Assembly: GCF_028610625.1 (NCBI RefSeq) | Contig: NZ_JAQQWU010000019.1 | Coordinates: 1-58,931, forward strand | Direction: 5' to 3' | From: Guptibacillus spartinae | GTDB lineage: Bacteria > Bacillota > Bacilli > Bacillales > Guptibacillaceae | DNA: 58,931 bases | In this document: in pieces, positions 43,095 to 52,495 of the stretch | How the letters are laid out: the number at the start of each line of letters is the position of its first letter | How positions within the stretch are numbered: the first letter of the stretch is position 1 | Made by a program: the position numbers and the translations under genes | The notes under the pieces: generated by a model | Database searches by the model: none | What the model saw: only the letters and a program-made list of their open reading frames with translations | What the model was told of the DNA's origin: nothing

Positions 43095-44389
43095 TGTTCC
43101 AAGCAATCTCCAACATTATGCGCGTAGGTGATATTAGAAACAAAATAATTTTCACCCTACTCATGCTTGTCGTGTTCCGTATCGGAACATTCATACCGGT
43201 TCCTGGTGTGAACAGAGATGTATTACAGTTTCAAGATCAAATGAGTCTCTTCGGAGTTCTCAACACCTTTGGCGGTGGAGCGTTGCAAAACTTCTCCATC
43301 TTTGCCATGGGAATTATGCCTTATATCACTGCTTCTATCATTGTGCAGCTTTTACAAATGGACGTTGTGCCGAAATTTACCGAATGGTCTAAACAGGGCG
43401 AGGCCGGACGCAAAAAGCTTACACAAGTTACTCGTTATGGAACGATTGTACTTGGACTTGTTCAAGGTATCGGTCTTTCAATCGGGTTCAACAATATTGT
43501 TGGAGGTCAGTTGATCAGTAATCCCGGTGTACTGACGTATCTAAATATTTCTCTTGTTTTAACAGCCGGAACGGCTTTTTTGATGTGGTTAGGCGAACAG
43601 ATCACAGCAAAAGGTGTTGGAAATGGAATCTCAATTATTATCTTTGCTGGGATTGTAGCTGCAATTCCTCCAGGGCTTAATCAGCTCTATGCTCAGATGT
43701 TTGAAGGCTCCCAGGATGAGTTGTTCATAAACATCGTCACTCTTGTGATTATTGCACTTGCAGCACTTGCAATTGTTGTCGCTGTTATCTTTGTTCAACA
43801 AGGTCTTCGTAAAATTCCAATTCAATATGCAAAACGAACTGTTAACCGCAGACAAGTAGGTGGTCAATCCACTCACTTACCGATTAAAGTTAATGCAGCA
43901 GGTGTTATTCCAGTTATCTTTGCGATATCACTGATCATTACTCCACCAACGATCGCCAGGTTGTTCGGAGATAATTCGGTAACGGAATGGATCATCAGGG
44001 TGTTTGACTATACACAACCGATTGGTATGGTCGTGTATGCGTTACTCATCATTGGGTTTACGTATTTCTATACGTTTGTCCAGGTTAATCCGGAAAAGAT
44101 GGCTGAGAATTTGAAGAAACAGGGTGGATACATTCCTGGTATTCGTCCGGGTAATGCAACAGAAACGTACATTACTCGAATTCTCTACCGTTTAACGTTG
44201 GTAGGAGCACTTTTCCTTGCTGTTATATCGATTATTCCGGTATTTTTCACAACCGTAGCAGGACTGCCGCAGACGCTGCAAATCGGCGGAACAAGCTTGC
44301 TGATCGTTGTTGGGGTAGCGCTTGATACGATGAAGCAAATTGAAAGTCAATTAATTAAACGTCATTATAAAGGCTTTATTAAATCTTGA
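43094..44389 (+). CDS. secY: Preprotein translocase channel SecY
   Basis: SecY forms the protein-conducting channel of the membrane with SecE and SecG. The 431-residue product has ten hydrophobic segments spread from about residue 18 to 415, the plug-region sequence FNTFGGGALQ-like NTFGGGALQNFSIFAMGIMP after the first segment, and cytoplasmic loops with conserved basic residues (RKIPIQYAKRTVNRRQ) for ribosome and SecA binding. The start overlaps rplO by one base. A stem-loop spans its stop codon and the gap to adk. Confidence 0.98.
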   Translation: MFQAISNIMRVGDIRNKIIFTLLMLVVFRIGTFIPVPGVNRDVLQFQDQMSLFGVLNTFGGGALQNFSIFAMGIMPYITASIIVQLLQMDVVPKFTEWSKQGEAGRKKLTQVTRYGTIVLGLVQGIGLSIGFNNIVGGQLISNPGVLTYLNISLVLTAGTAFLMWLGEQITAKGVGNGISIIIFAGIVAAIPPGLNQLYAQMFEGSQDELFINIVTLVIIALAALAIVVAVIFVQQGLRKIPIQYAKRTVNRRQVGGQSTHLPIKVNAAGVIPVIFAISLIITPPTIARLFGDNSVTEWIIRVFDYTQPIGMVVYALLIIGFTYFYTFVQVNPEKMAENLKKQGGYIPGIRPGNATETYITRILYRLTLVGALFLAVISIIPVFFTTVAGLPQTLQIGGTSLLIVVGVALDTMKQIESQLIKRHYKGFIKS

Positions 44390-44429
44390 GGATAAACTGG
44401 GAAGAACTTTCTTCCCCTCCTTCATCCTC
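44388..44429 (+). other. Stem-loop between secY and adk
   Basis: GAGGAT (44388-44393) pairs with ATCCTC (44424-44429), and GGGAAGA (44399-44405) pairs with TCTTCCC (44410-44416) inside it. It begins within the secY stop codon and has no T tract, so readthrough to adk is likely. It may set message stability or adjust adk-map levels. Confidence 0.55.
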
Positions 44430-44455
44430 GATTGGGTGACGTGCGGAGGGATTAG

Positions 44456-45105
<650 letters not shown>

Positions 45106-45106
<1 letters not shown>

Positions 45107-45852
45107 TGATTATTTGCAAGACTCCTCGTGAACTTGATATCATGCGAGAAGCAGGCAGAATTGTCGCGTTAACACATCAAGAATTACAAAAGCACATCAA
45201 GCCTGGAGTTACGACAAAAGAGCTGGATACGATTGCCGATCGGTTTATTCGTCAGCTTGATGCAATTCCTTCCTTTAAGGGTTACAATGGATTTACTGGA
45301 AGTATATGCGCTTCAGTTAATGAAGAGCTTGTACATGGTATTCCAGGGGGTCGCGTGTTGGCGGAAGGAGATATAATTAGTATCGATATTGGTGCTAAGT
45401 ATAAGGGTTACCATGGAGATTCAGCATGGACCTATCCTGTTGGCACTATCTCAGAAGAAGACGAACGGTTGTTAAAAGTTACCGAGGAATCGTTATATAA
45501 AGGGTTGGATGAGGCGAAGGCTGGTAGGAGGCTTTCAGATATCTCTCATGCGATCCAAGCATATGCCGAAGCTGAGGGTTTTTCGATTGTACGAGAATAT
45601 GTTGGTCATGGTGTAGGTCAGGACCTTCATGAAGATCCACAAATTCCCCATTACGGTCCTCCAGGAAAAGGCCCGAGGCTAAAGCAGGGAATGGTCCTTG
45701 CGGTAGAGCCGATGGTGAATCTGGGCTCTCGCTACGTTCGAACACTTTCGGATAATTGGACTGTAGTAACAACTGACGGTAAGAATTGCGCTCATTTCGA
45801 GCACACGATTGCCGTTACGGAAGAAGGATATGAAATACTAACAAAGGCCTAA
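45106..45852 (+). CDS. map: Methionine aminopeptidase, type I
   Basis: Map removes the initiator methionine from new proteins. The 248-residue product has the five metal ligands of the family: two aspartates in [18 protein letters not shown], a histidine in [20 protein letters not shown], and glutamates in LAVEPMVN and [10 protein letters not shown]. Its start overlaps adk. B. subtilis has a second Map paralogue elsewhere; the one in this position is the main enzyme. Confidence 0.98.
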
Positions 45853-45868
45853 GTGAAGGTGATGGTTC

Positions 45869-46189
45869 GTGAAAGAGTCGGATACCGTTCCCGAGATCGG
45901 TCAGATCGCTCGGAATAAACGGGGAAGAGACGCTGATCAATATAGCGTGATTGTAGGGATTGTAGATGAACGTTATGTTTTCTTAGCGGACGGGGATAAA
46001 CGAAAGTTTGATCGTCCTAAGCGGAAGAACCTCGCACACCTTGAGCTGGTAGAGTATATATCCCCTGAGGTAAAGCGAAGTCTTGAAGAAACGGGCCGTG
46101 TCACAAATGGCAAGCTGCGTTTCGCGATCTCAAAGTATTTGAATGAACACGTCATTGATTTAAAGGAGGGAGAGCAAGTAGATGGCTAA
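45869..46189 (+). CDS. ybzG: KOW-domain RNA-binding protein (L14e-like, YbzG type)
   Basis: The 106-residue product looks like the small KOW-type proteins encoded between map and infA in Bacillaceae: an N-terminal beta-rich segment [20 protein letters not shown] with a KOW-like pattern, basic [16 protein letters not shown], and a helical C-terminus. Function is not known; its place among ribosomal genes suggests a ribosome- or RNA-related role. It starts with GTG at 45869 after GAAGGTGATG. Its last bases contain the infA ribosome binding site and overlap infA by 8 nt. Confidence 0.85.
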   Translation: MKESDTVPEIGQIARNKRGRDADQYSVIVGIVDERYVFLADGDKRKFDRPKRKNLAHLELVEYISPEVKRSLEETGRVTNGKLRFAISKYLNEHVIDLKEGEQVDG

Positions 46190-46400
46190 AGAAGAAGTAA
46201 TTGAAATGGAAGGCACGGTTATCGAACCTCTACCGAATGCAATGTTTCGAGTAGAACTCGAAAACGGTCATAAGATTCTTGCTCACGTATCCGGAAAGAT
46301 ACGCATGCATTACATTCGTATTTTACCAGGTGACAAAGTAACTGTTGAGCTTTCTCCATATGATTTATCACGTGGACGTATCACGTATCGTTATAAATAA
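46182..46400 (+). CDS. infA: Translation initiation factor IF-1
   Basis: IF-1 blocks the ribosomal A site during initiation. The 72-residue product is a single OB fold, with [40 protein letters not shown] and [14 protein letters not shown], nearly invariant in Bacillaceae. It starts at ATG 46182, inside the end of the KOW gene, after AAAGGAGGG, so initiation may depend on passage of the upstream ribosome. Confidence 0.98.
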   Translation: MAKEEVIEMEGTVIEPLPNAMFRVELENGHKILAHVSGKIRMHYIRILPGDKVTVELSPYDLSRGRITYRYK

Positions 46401-46408
46401 GAAATTAA

Positions 46409-46549
<141 letters not shown>

Positions 46550-46570
46550 TATATAAGGAGGTGCAACGTA

Positions 46571-46936
46571 ATGGCACGTATTGCTGGTATTGATGTTCCA
46601 CGCGAAAAACGCATCGTAATCGCGTTAACTTACGTTTATGGAATCGGTAAAACAACTGCGAAACAAGTTCTAGTTGATGCTGGTGTTTCTGAAGACACTC
46701 GCGTACGCGACTTAACTGAAGAAGAGCTCGGAAAAATCCGTGAAGTGGTAGACAAAATTAAAGTTGAAGGTGATCTTCGTCGTGAGATCTCACTTAACAT
46801 TAAGCGTCTAATCGAAATCGGTTCTTATCGTGGTATCCGCCACCGTCGTGGTCTTCCTGTCCGAGGTCAACATACGAAGAACAACTCTCGTACTCGTAAA
46901 GGCCCTCGCCGTACAGTAGCTAACAAGAAGAAGTAA
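46571..46936 (+). CDS. rpsM: 30S ribosomal protein S13
   Basis: S13 joins the 30S head to the 50S subunit and contacts P-site tRNA. The 121-residue product starts [20 protein letters not shown] and has helix-hairpin-helix-like sequence [12 protein letters not shown] and the basic tail [20 protein letters not shown]. It starts at ATG 46571 after AAGGAGGTG. Confidence 0.98.
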   Translation: MARIAGIDVPREKRIVIALTYVYGIGKTTAKQVLVDAGVSEDTRVRDLTEEELGKIREVVDKIKVEGDLRREISLNIKRLIEIGSYRGIRHRRGLPVRGQHTKNNSRTRKGPRRTVANKKK

Positions 46937-46952
46937 GGGAGGTAATTAACAA

Positions 46953-47348
46953 ATGGCTAAACAACGTAAAGCAAATACGCGTAAAAAGCGCGTGAAAAAG
47001 AATGTTGAGAGTGGAATAGCTCACATCCGTTCTACTTTTAACAACACTATTATTACGATTACTGACACTCACGGAAATGCGATTTCTTGGGCAACTTCCG
47101 GTAACATGGGCTTCAAAGGTTCTCGTAAGTCTACTCCATTCGCTGCTCAAATGGCTGCTGAAACTGCAGGTAAAACTGCACAGGAGCATGGCATGAAAAC
47201 TGTAGAAGTTTCTGTTAAAGGCCCTGGAGCTGGTCGTGAAGCTGCGATCCGTGCACTTCAAGCTGTAGGTCTAGAGGTTACTGCGATCCGTGACGTAACT
47301 CCAGTACCTCATAACGGCTGCCGTCCGCCAAAACGTCGTAGAGTCTAA
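46953..47348 (+). CDS. rpsK: 30S ribosomal protein S11
   Basis: S11 forms the 30S platform near the mRNA exit. The 131-residue product has [39 protein letters not shown] and the C-terminal signature [17 protein letters not shown]. It starts at ATG 46953 after AAGGGAGGT, 16 nt behind rpsM. rpsD (S4), which often sits next in Gram-negatives, is absent as usual for Bacillus. Confidence 0.98.
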   Translation: MAKQRKANTRKKRVKKNVESGIAHIRSTFNNTIITITDTHGNAISWATSGNMGFKGSRKSTPFAAQMAAETAGKTAQEHGMKTVEVSVKGPGAGREAAIRALQAVGLEVTAIRDVTPVPHNGCRPPKRRRV

Positions 47349-47355
47349 GGTAGTA

Positions 47356-47413
47356 GAGAGTTCAAAAACGTAGATGTTCCCTTCGGGAGAATGCCTGGTT
47401 TTGAACAATCTCT
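47356..47413 (+). other. Long stem-loop after rpsK
   Basis: GTTCAAAAAC (47360-47369) pairs with GTTTTGAAC (47398-47406, one bulged A), with a small TCCC-TTC-GGGA hairpin (47378-47388) inside. It lies 11 nt after the rpsK stop. With no T tract it is not a normal terminator; a processing signal or regulator binding site is possible. Confidence 0.55.
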
Positions 47414-47536
47414 TATGGAAAGATTCAATCTATCGGTATACAATTGATGAACATGTCAATAATGATAATGTATAAATTGTTGACGGTTGACGAATCATAA
47501 TTAGGTTGTTGGTATTTGGACCGCCTAAGGGGATTA

Positions 47537-47563
47537 TTCGGTTAGACAACATGTCTAACCGAA
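47537..47563 (+). other. Perfect 12-bp stem-loop directly upstream of rpoA
   Basis: TTCGGTTAGACA (47537-47548) and TGTCTAACCGAA (47552-47563) form a perfect stem with a 3-nt ACA loop. It ends 13 nt before the rpoA ribosome binding site AAGGAGGG (47577-47584). Only four T follow, and not at once, so it is probably not a terminator. Its role is unknown. Confidence 0.7.
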
Positions 47564-47592
47564 GTTCGACGTTTTGAAGGAGGGTTTGTTGG

Positions 47593-48537
47593 ATGATCGA
47601 AATCGAAAAGCCAAAAATTGAAGCGGTAGCTATCAACGAGGATGCTAAATACGGAAAGTTTGTTGTAGAACCATTAGAGCGTGGTTATGGAACTACCCTG
47701 GGTAACTCCCTTCGTCGTATCCTGTTATCTTCACTTCCTGGTGCTGCTGTTACATCTGTACAAATTGAAGGAGTTCTTCACGAATTTTCTACAATTGAAG
47801 GCGTACATGAAGATGTAACAACTGTCATTCTTAATCTTAAGAAATTAGCTATGAAAGTTTACTCGGAAGAAGAGAAAACATTAGTAGTTGATGTGCAGGG
47901 GCCAGGGACGGTAACAGCTGGAGATATTACTCATGACAGCGACGTGGAGATCTTAAACCCTGACCTTCATATTGCTACCCTTTCTGCTAGTGCCCGTTTC
48001 CAAATGCGAATTACTGCTATTCGCGGAAGAGGCTATGTACAAGCAGAAGGAAACAAAAATGATGAACAGCCAATCGGAGTTATTCCGGTTGACTCGATCT
48101 TCACTCCTGTTTCTCGTGTTAACTACCAGGTTGAAAACACTCGCGTTGGCCAGGTAACTAATTATGACAAACTAACCCTCGATGTTTGGACAGATGGAAG
48201 CATTCGCCCTGAAGAAGCTGTATCACTAGGCGCAAAGATTTTAAATGAACATTTAAATATCTTTGTTGGCTTAACAGATCAGGCTCAAAATGCTGAAATC
48301 ATGGTCGAAAAAGAAGAGGATCAAAAAGAGAAAGTGCTTGAGATGACAATCGAAGAGCTCGATCTCTCAGTTCGTTCATATAACTGCCTGAAGCGTGCTG
48401 GCATTAATACTGTTCAAGAACTAACTCAGAAGTCTGAAGAAGACATGATGAAAGTTCGTAACCTTGGACGTAAATCACTTGAAGAGGTACAAGAAAAGCT
48501 TGAAGAGCTTGGACTTGGACTTCGTAACGAAGAATAG
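47593..48537 (+). CDS. rpoA: DNA-directed RNA polymerase subunit alpha
   Basis: The alpha dimer starts RNA polymerase assembly and contacts activators and UP elements. The 314-residue product has the N-terminal assembly domain ([20 protein letters not shown] near 36-55) and the C-terminal DNA-binding domain with [19 protein letters not shown] and [20 protein letters not shown], joined by an acidic linker (EKEEDQKEK). It starts at ATG 47593 after AAGGAGGG. The 244-nt gap before it holds two strong stem-loops. A separate promoter could not be identified with confidence. Confidence 0.99.
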   Translation: MIEIEKPKIEAVAINEDAKYGKFVVEPLERGYGTTLGNSLRRILLSSLPGAAVTSVQIEGVLHEFSTIEGVHEDVTTVILNLKKLAMKVYSEEEKTLVVDVQGPGTVTAGDITHDSDVEILNPDLHIATLSASARFQMRITAIRGRGYVQAEGNKNDEQPIGVIPVDSIFTPVSRVNYQVENTRVGQVTNYDKLTLDVWTDGSIRPEEAVSLGAKILNEHLNIFVGLTDQAQNAEIMVEKEEDQKEKVLEMTIEELDLSVRSYNCLKRAGINTVQELTQKSEEDMMKVRNLGRKSLEEVQEKLEELGLGLRNEE

Positions 48538-48583
48538 ATATTTAAGTTGTTGATTTTATAAACAACAAAGGAGGGAATACTTC

Positions 48584-48946
48584 ATGGCATACCAAAAGTT
48601 AGGTCGTACGAGTGATACGCGTAAAGCGCTATTCCGTGACCTTGTTACAGATTTGATCATCAATGAACGTATTGAAACGACAGAATCGAAGGCGAAAGAG
48701 CTTCGTTCTTTCATCGACAAAATGATTACGCTTGGTAAACGCGGAGATCTTCACGCACGTCGTCAAGCAGCTTCTTTCATCCGTAACGAAGTAGCGGATC
48801 AAGAAAGCGGTCAAGATGCAGTTCAAAAACTATTCAGCGATATCGCTCCACGTTATGCAGAGCGTCAAGGCGGTTACTCTCGTATCCGTAAGCTTGGACC
48901 ACGCCGCGGTGACGGTGCTGAAATGGTTATCATCGAGCTAGTATAA
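48584..48946 (+). CDS. rplQ: 50S ribosomal protein L17
   Basis: L17 lies at the tunnel exit side of the 50S subunit. The 120-residue product starts [20 protein letters not shown], includes [20 protein letters not shown] with [14 protein letters not shown], and ends [20 protein letters not shown]. It has the short form usual in Firmicutes. It starts at ATG 48584 after AAAGGAGGG and closes the ribosomal gene run. Confidence 0.98.
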   Translation: MAYQKLGRTSDTRKALFRDLVTDLIINERIETTESKAKELRSFIDKMITLGKRGDLHARRQAASFIRNEVADQESGQDAVQKLFSDIAPRYAERQGGYSRIRKLGPRRGDGAEMVIIELV

Positions 48947-48959
48947 GACGCACTTGATT

Positions 48960-49011
48960 AAAAGGGCGGGACAGGATCTCGACAATGGATACTGATTCTA
49001 TGCCCTTTTTT
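48960..49011 (+). terminator. Terminator-like hairpin 1 after rplQ
   Basis: AAAAGGGC (48960-48967) pairs with GCCCTTTT (49002-49009) across a 34-nt loop and runs into T to 49011. The large loop makes it weaker than the next one. It ends the S10-spc-alpha transcript at least in part. Confidence 0.55.
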
Positions 49012-49073
49012 CGTGCGTTTTTTTGTTTTAACGCACGTTCTCAAGTGGTTGCATGCTGCTTGCCATTAAAGGA

Positions 49074-49099
49074 AGTCTGGCAGATGCCAGGCTTTTTTT
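49074..49099 (+). terminator. Terminator 2 upstream of ecfA1
   Basis: An 8-bp stem (49074-49081 with 49086-49093, one G-U), AGAT loop and seven T. It is a good intrinsic terminator sitting 140 nt before the ecfA1 start. Confidence 0.8.
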
Positions 49100-49146
49100 A
49101 TAGGATTAGATGTTGGTCCACGACCGATATGCTGATAGGAAAAAGT

Positions 49147-49172
49147 GGCGGTTTTGCTGCCCGCCTTTTTTT
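49147..49172 (+). terminator. Terminator-like hairpin 3 upstream of ecfA1
   Basis: GGCGG (49147-49151) pairs with CCGCC (49161-49165) across a 9-nt loop, followed by seven T. It is the third U-tailed hairpin in about 210 bp. A 75-codon frame crossing this region (48985-49212) has no ribosome binding site and runs through these structures, so I do not call it a gene. Confidence 0.65.
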
Positions 49173-49238
49173 CGCACCAGTATCATTAGTTAGAGGCGTG
49201 ATCATCGTTTGAAATTAGCAGAGGTAGGAGGAACGAGT

Positions 49239-50078
49239 ATGGAAGAACTTATCACCGTTCAAGATGTATCCTTCCGATATCAGGAAGATCAACCGCATGT
49301 GTTACATGGCGTATCCCTTTCTGTCTATAAAGGCGAGTGGCTAGCCATTGTTGGGCACAACGGTTCAGGAAAGTCGACACTTGCTAAACTTCTAAATGGT
49401 TTGCAACTTCCTGAAAAAGGTGATGTTCTCGTTGAAGGGTACAATAGTCGAGATGAGGAAAGCATTTGGGAAATAAGAAGAAGAGTAGGCATCGTGTTTC
49501 AAAATCCTGACAATCAGTTTGTTGGCACCTCCGTTCGAGATGATGTTGCATTTGGACTTGAGAATAGTGGGATGGCTAGAGAACTAATGTTAGAACGAAT
49601 AAATGAGAGCGTCCAAAAGGTCCGAATGGAAGATTACCTTGACCAGGAGCCCCATCGTCTTTCTGGTGGGCAAAAGCAGCGGGTAGCGATTGCTGGAATT
49701 ATTGCTTTGAGACCATCAATTGTGATTTTAGATGAAGCCACATCTATGCTTGATCCTGCTGGTCGTAGAGAAGTATTGCAAACGATGCGAAAGTTAAAAG
49801 AAGAAGAAGGAATGACGGTCATCTCGATCACCCATGATCTTGAAGAAGCTGCACAGGCAGATCGACTTGTTGTGATGAACGCAGGAGAAGTCATCGATGA
49901 AGGAATTCCGGTGGAAGTGTTTAAAAAAGGAGATATGTTGGAGCAAATCGGCTTAGACCTGCCGTTTCCACTACAGGTGCAGCGAGCACTCAGCGAGAGA
50001 GGATACGATTTCTCAAGGCTTACTTTATCTCAGGAGGAATTGGTGAACGAGTTATGGACATTACAATTAAAGGTTTAG
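49239..50078 (+). CDS. ecfA1: ECF transporter ATP-binding protein EcfA1
   Basis: EcfA1 is one of two ABC ATPases that power energy-coupling-factor vitamin and metal uptake with EcfT and exchangeable S components. The 279-residue product has Walker A GHNGSGKST (39-47), Q-loop FQNPDNQFVG, signature LSGGQKQRVAIAG, Walker B ILDEATSMLDP and the switch histidine in THDLEEA. I start it at ATG 49239 after GTAGGAGGA; the frame opens at 49209. It overlaps ecfA2 by 25 nt. No S component is encoded here, as expected for a shared (group II) module. Confidence 0.96.
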   Translation: MEELITVQDVSFRYQEDQPHVLHGVSLSVYKGEWLAIVGHNGSGKSTLAKLLNGLQLPEKGDVLVEGYNSRDEESIWEIRRRVGIVFQNPDNQFVGTSVRDDVAFGLENSGMARELMLERINESVQKVRMEDYLDQEPHRLSGGQKQRVAIAGIIALRPSIVILDEATSMLDPAGRREVLQTMRKLKEEEGMTVISITHDLEEAAQADRLVVMNAGEVIDEGIPVEVFKKGDMLEQIGLDLPFPLQVQRALSERGYDFSRLTLSQEELVNELWTLQLKV

Positions 50079-50923
50079 AGCATTCGTACGGTAAAGGAAC
50101 ACCATTTGAACGTAAAGCTCTTTCAAACATAAATCTATCGATTTCATCGGGGACATTTCAAACAATCATTGGGCATACGGGGTCAGGAAAATCTACGTTA
50201 ATTCAGCATTTAAATGGGCTTTTGAAGCCTACCCAGGGTAGTATTCAAATTGGGGATTTTAAAATTCAAGCTGGTGTAAAAGAAAAAAGGTTAAAAGCAT
50301 TGAGAAAACATGTTGGAATTGTTTTTCAATATCCAGAACATCAGCTTTTTGAAGAAACCATTGAGAAAGACATTCTTTTTGGCCCGTTAAACTTTGGTGT
50401 TTCAGAAGACGAAGCAAAGCGGCGAGCGGCAAAACTCATTCAGCAGGTGGGACTCGATGAATCCTATCTCAGTCGCTCTCCCTTTGATTTAAGTGGTGGG
50501 CAAATGAGGCGAGTTGCCATTGCGGGAGTTCTCGCGATGAAACCATCTATCCTTATCTTGGATGAGCCAACTGCTGGACTTGATCCACGAGGGAGACGTG
50601 AAATAATGGATCTCTTCTATCGTCTACATGAAGAAGAGGGATTAACAACGATACTCGTCACACACAGCATGGAAGATGCAGCCCGCTTTTCTGATGACAT
50701 TCTGATTATGGAAAAGGGTGGGGTCGTACTGCAAGGAAATCCAGAAACCATCTTTTCTAACCCCGAAGCCTTGAAAAATCTAAGCCTTGATGTTCCAGAA
50801 ACAGTCCAGTTTATCCATCGCCTAGAAGAGCGGTTTAATAAGGATCTTCCACATAGTGTCTTTACGCTTAAGGCGGCAGTGGATGCAGCGTTATCGGTTT
50901 TGCAGAAAGGAGACGATTCCTAA
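50054..50923 (+). CDS. ecfA2: ECF transporter ATP-binding protein EcfA2
   Basis: EcfA2 is the second ATPase of the shared ECF module. The 289-residue product has Walker A GHTGSGKST (40-48), Q-loop FQYPEHQLFEETIEKDI, signature LSGGQMRRVAIAG, Walker B ILDEPTAGLDP and VTHSMEDA. The signature differs from EcfA1 at one position (QM for QK), as is usual for the pair. The ATG 50054 lies inside ecfA1, with AGGAGGA about 14 nt upstream, rather far, so coupling to ecfA1 translation is likely. It overlaps ecfT by one base. Confidence 0.96.
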   Translation: MDITIKGLEHSYGKGTPFERKALSNINLSISSGTFQTIIGHTGSGKSTLIQHLNGLLKPTQGSIQIGDFKIQAGVKEKRLKALRKHVGIVFQYPEHQLFEETIEKDILFGPLNFGVSEDEAKRRAAKLIQQVGLDESYLSRSPFDLSGGQMRRVAIAGVLAMKPSILILDEPTAGLDPRGRREIMDLFYRLHEEEGLTTILVTHSMEDAARFSDDILIMEKGGVVLQGNPETIFSNPEALKNLSLDVPETVQFIHRLEERFNKDLPHSVFTLKAAVDAALSVLQKGDDS

Positions 50924-51717
50924 TGCAAAATATCATTATTGGGCAGTATGTACCAGGGCAATCCTTTATTCATAAACTAGATCCGAGAGCTAAGCTTCTA
51001 ACGGCGTTTCTTTTTGTCATCATTGTTTTTTTAGCAAATAATTGGATTACCTATGTTTTACTCGGGGCTTTTACTTTACTTGCGATTTTTGTCTCAAAAT
51101 TACCTCTCCGCTATATTTATAACGGTTTAAAGCCGATCTTGCTCGTTATCATTTTAACGTTTTTACTCCACGTCTTTTTAACAAAAGAAGGACCTTTGCT
51201 TTTGGACTTGGGCTTTCTTGAAGTGTATGAAGGCGGTGTGGAGCAGGGGATCTTTATCTCACTTCGTCTTTTATTTTTAATTCTGATTACTTCTCTGTTA
51301 ACTCTTACCACGACGCCTATTGATATCACAGTAGGGATTGAAACGTTGCTTGGTCCAATGAAGAAAATTGGCTTACCCGTTCATGAATTTGCCCTAATGA
51401 TGTCTATCGCGCTTAGGTTCATTCCTACGCTTTTGGAAGAGACAGAGAAGATCATGAAAGCTCAATCAGCACGTGGTGCACAATTTTCAAGTGGTCCAAT
51501 AAAAGAACGCTTAAAAAGTATCGTGCCGCTTCTTGTTCCACTCTTTGTCAGTGCGTTTAAACGTGCAGAGGATCTTGCCATGGCAATGGAAGCAAGAGGA
51601 TATCGCGGGGGAGAAGGTAGAACGAGCATACGTTTACTAAAATGGTCTGGAAAAGATACAACGTTATTTATCATTCTTCTCCTGCTCTGTGTTAGTTTAC
51701 TACTGTTAAGAAGTTAG
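50923..51717 (+). CDS. ecfT: ECF transporter transmembrane protein EcfT
   Basis: EcfT is the membrane scaffold joining the ATPases to substrate-binding S components. The 264-residue product has five to six hydrophobic segments (for example about 24-55, 64-90, 105-128, 240-262) and the two coupling motifs with Ala-Arg-Gly, MKAQSARGAQF and MAMEARGYRGG, that dock into EcfA1 and EcfA2. It starts at ATG 50923 after AAAGGAG, sharing a base with the ecfA2 stop. truA follows closely. Confidence 0.96.
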   Translation: MQNIIIGQYVPGQSFIHKLDPRAKLLTAFLFVIIVFLANNWITYVLLGAFTLLAIFVSKLPLRYIYNGLKPILLVIILTFLLHVFLTKEGPLLLDLGFLEVYEGGVEQGIFISLRLLFLILITSLLTLTTTPIDITVGIETLLGPMKKIGLPVHEFALMMSIALRFIPTLLEETEKIMKAQSARGAQFSSGPIKERLKSIVPLLVPLFVSAFKRAEDLAMAMEARGYRGGEGRTSIRLLKWSGKDTTLFIILLLLCVSLLLLRS

Positions 51718-51729
51718 GAGACATTGTTG

Positions 51730-52470
51730 ATGCAACGGATAAAAATGACGCTCTCTTATGATGGGACTGCTTATAATGGCTATCAGGTGCAACCGAATGG
51801 ACGTACAGTGCAGGAGGAAGTGCAGCGTGCATTACAGCAAATGCACAAAGGGGAAGTCATACCAGTTACGGGGTCTGGAAGAACTGATGCACGAGTGCAC
51901 GCGTATGGCCAGGTGATTCATTTTGATACCACGCTCTCGATTCCTCCTGAAAATTGGACGCGAGCTTTAAATGCTCAGCTTCCTGGTGATGTGAGAGTTT
52001 TGCACACAGAAGCTGTATCGAGTAATTTCCATGCAAGGTATGACGTTGTAAGAAAGACTTACCAATACCGAGTGCACAATCGCGCAGCGGTTGATGTGTT
52101 TAGAAGAAACTATACGGTGCATGAGCCACATGCACTTAATGTGTTAGAGATGAAGCGTGCAGCAGCTGATTTCATTGGGGAGCATGACTTTACCTCTTTC
52201 TGCGCTAGTAACACCGATGTGATGAATAAAGTGAGGACCATCTATCGAATCGAGATTGAGCAAATACAAGACGAGCTCGTTTTTACGTTCGAAGGGAGCG
52301 GCTTCCTTTATAACATGGTTCGCATTCTGATGGGCACGTTACTGGAAGTAGGGAAGGGTCGCCGTTCGGCTAATGAAATGTCATCTATTCTTAGCGCAAA
52401 AGATCGAAACAAAGCAGGTAAAACAGCTCCTCCCCATGGACTCTACCTATGGAAAGTCTCGTATTCTTAG
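51730..52470 (+). CDS. truA: tRNA pseudouridine(38-40) synthase TruA
   Basis: TruA makes pseudouridine at positions 38-40 of tRNA anticodon arms. The 246-residue product has YDGTAYNGYQVQPNGRTVQE near the start, the catalytic D53 in GSGRTDARVHAYGQVIHFD, and the tRNA-binding GSGFLYNMVRILMGTLLEVG. The usual glycine after RTDx is arginine here (RTDARVHA for RTDAGVHA), a mild oddity. I start it at ATG 51730, 8 nt after AGGAGA. The truA-rplM-rpsI order is typical. Confidence 0.95.
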   Translation: MQRIKMTLSYDGTAYNGYQVQPNGRTVQEEVQRALQQMHKGEVIPVTGSGRTDARVHAYGQVIHFDTTLSIPPENWTRALNAQLPGDVRVLHTEAVSSNFHARYDVVRKTYQYRVHNRAAVDVFRRNYTVHEPHALNVLEMKRAAADFIGEHDFTSFCASNTDVMNKVRTIYRIEIEQIQDELVFTFEGSGFLYNMVRILMGTLLEVGKGRRSANEMSSILSAKDRNKAGKTAPPHGLYLWKVSYS

Positions 52471-52495
52471 AAAAGGAAAGAAAGTTCTTAAACAC

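Noticed and set aside
47480-47516. Two TTGACG boxes upstream of rpoA as promoters
   Set aside because: Neither has a recognisable -10 at 16-18 nt.
48985-49212. Plus-strand frame of 75 codons between rplQ and ecfA1
   Set aside because: It spans three U-tailed hairpins, has no ribosome binding site, and its composition (Phe/Cys-rich) reflects T-rich terminators.
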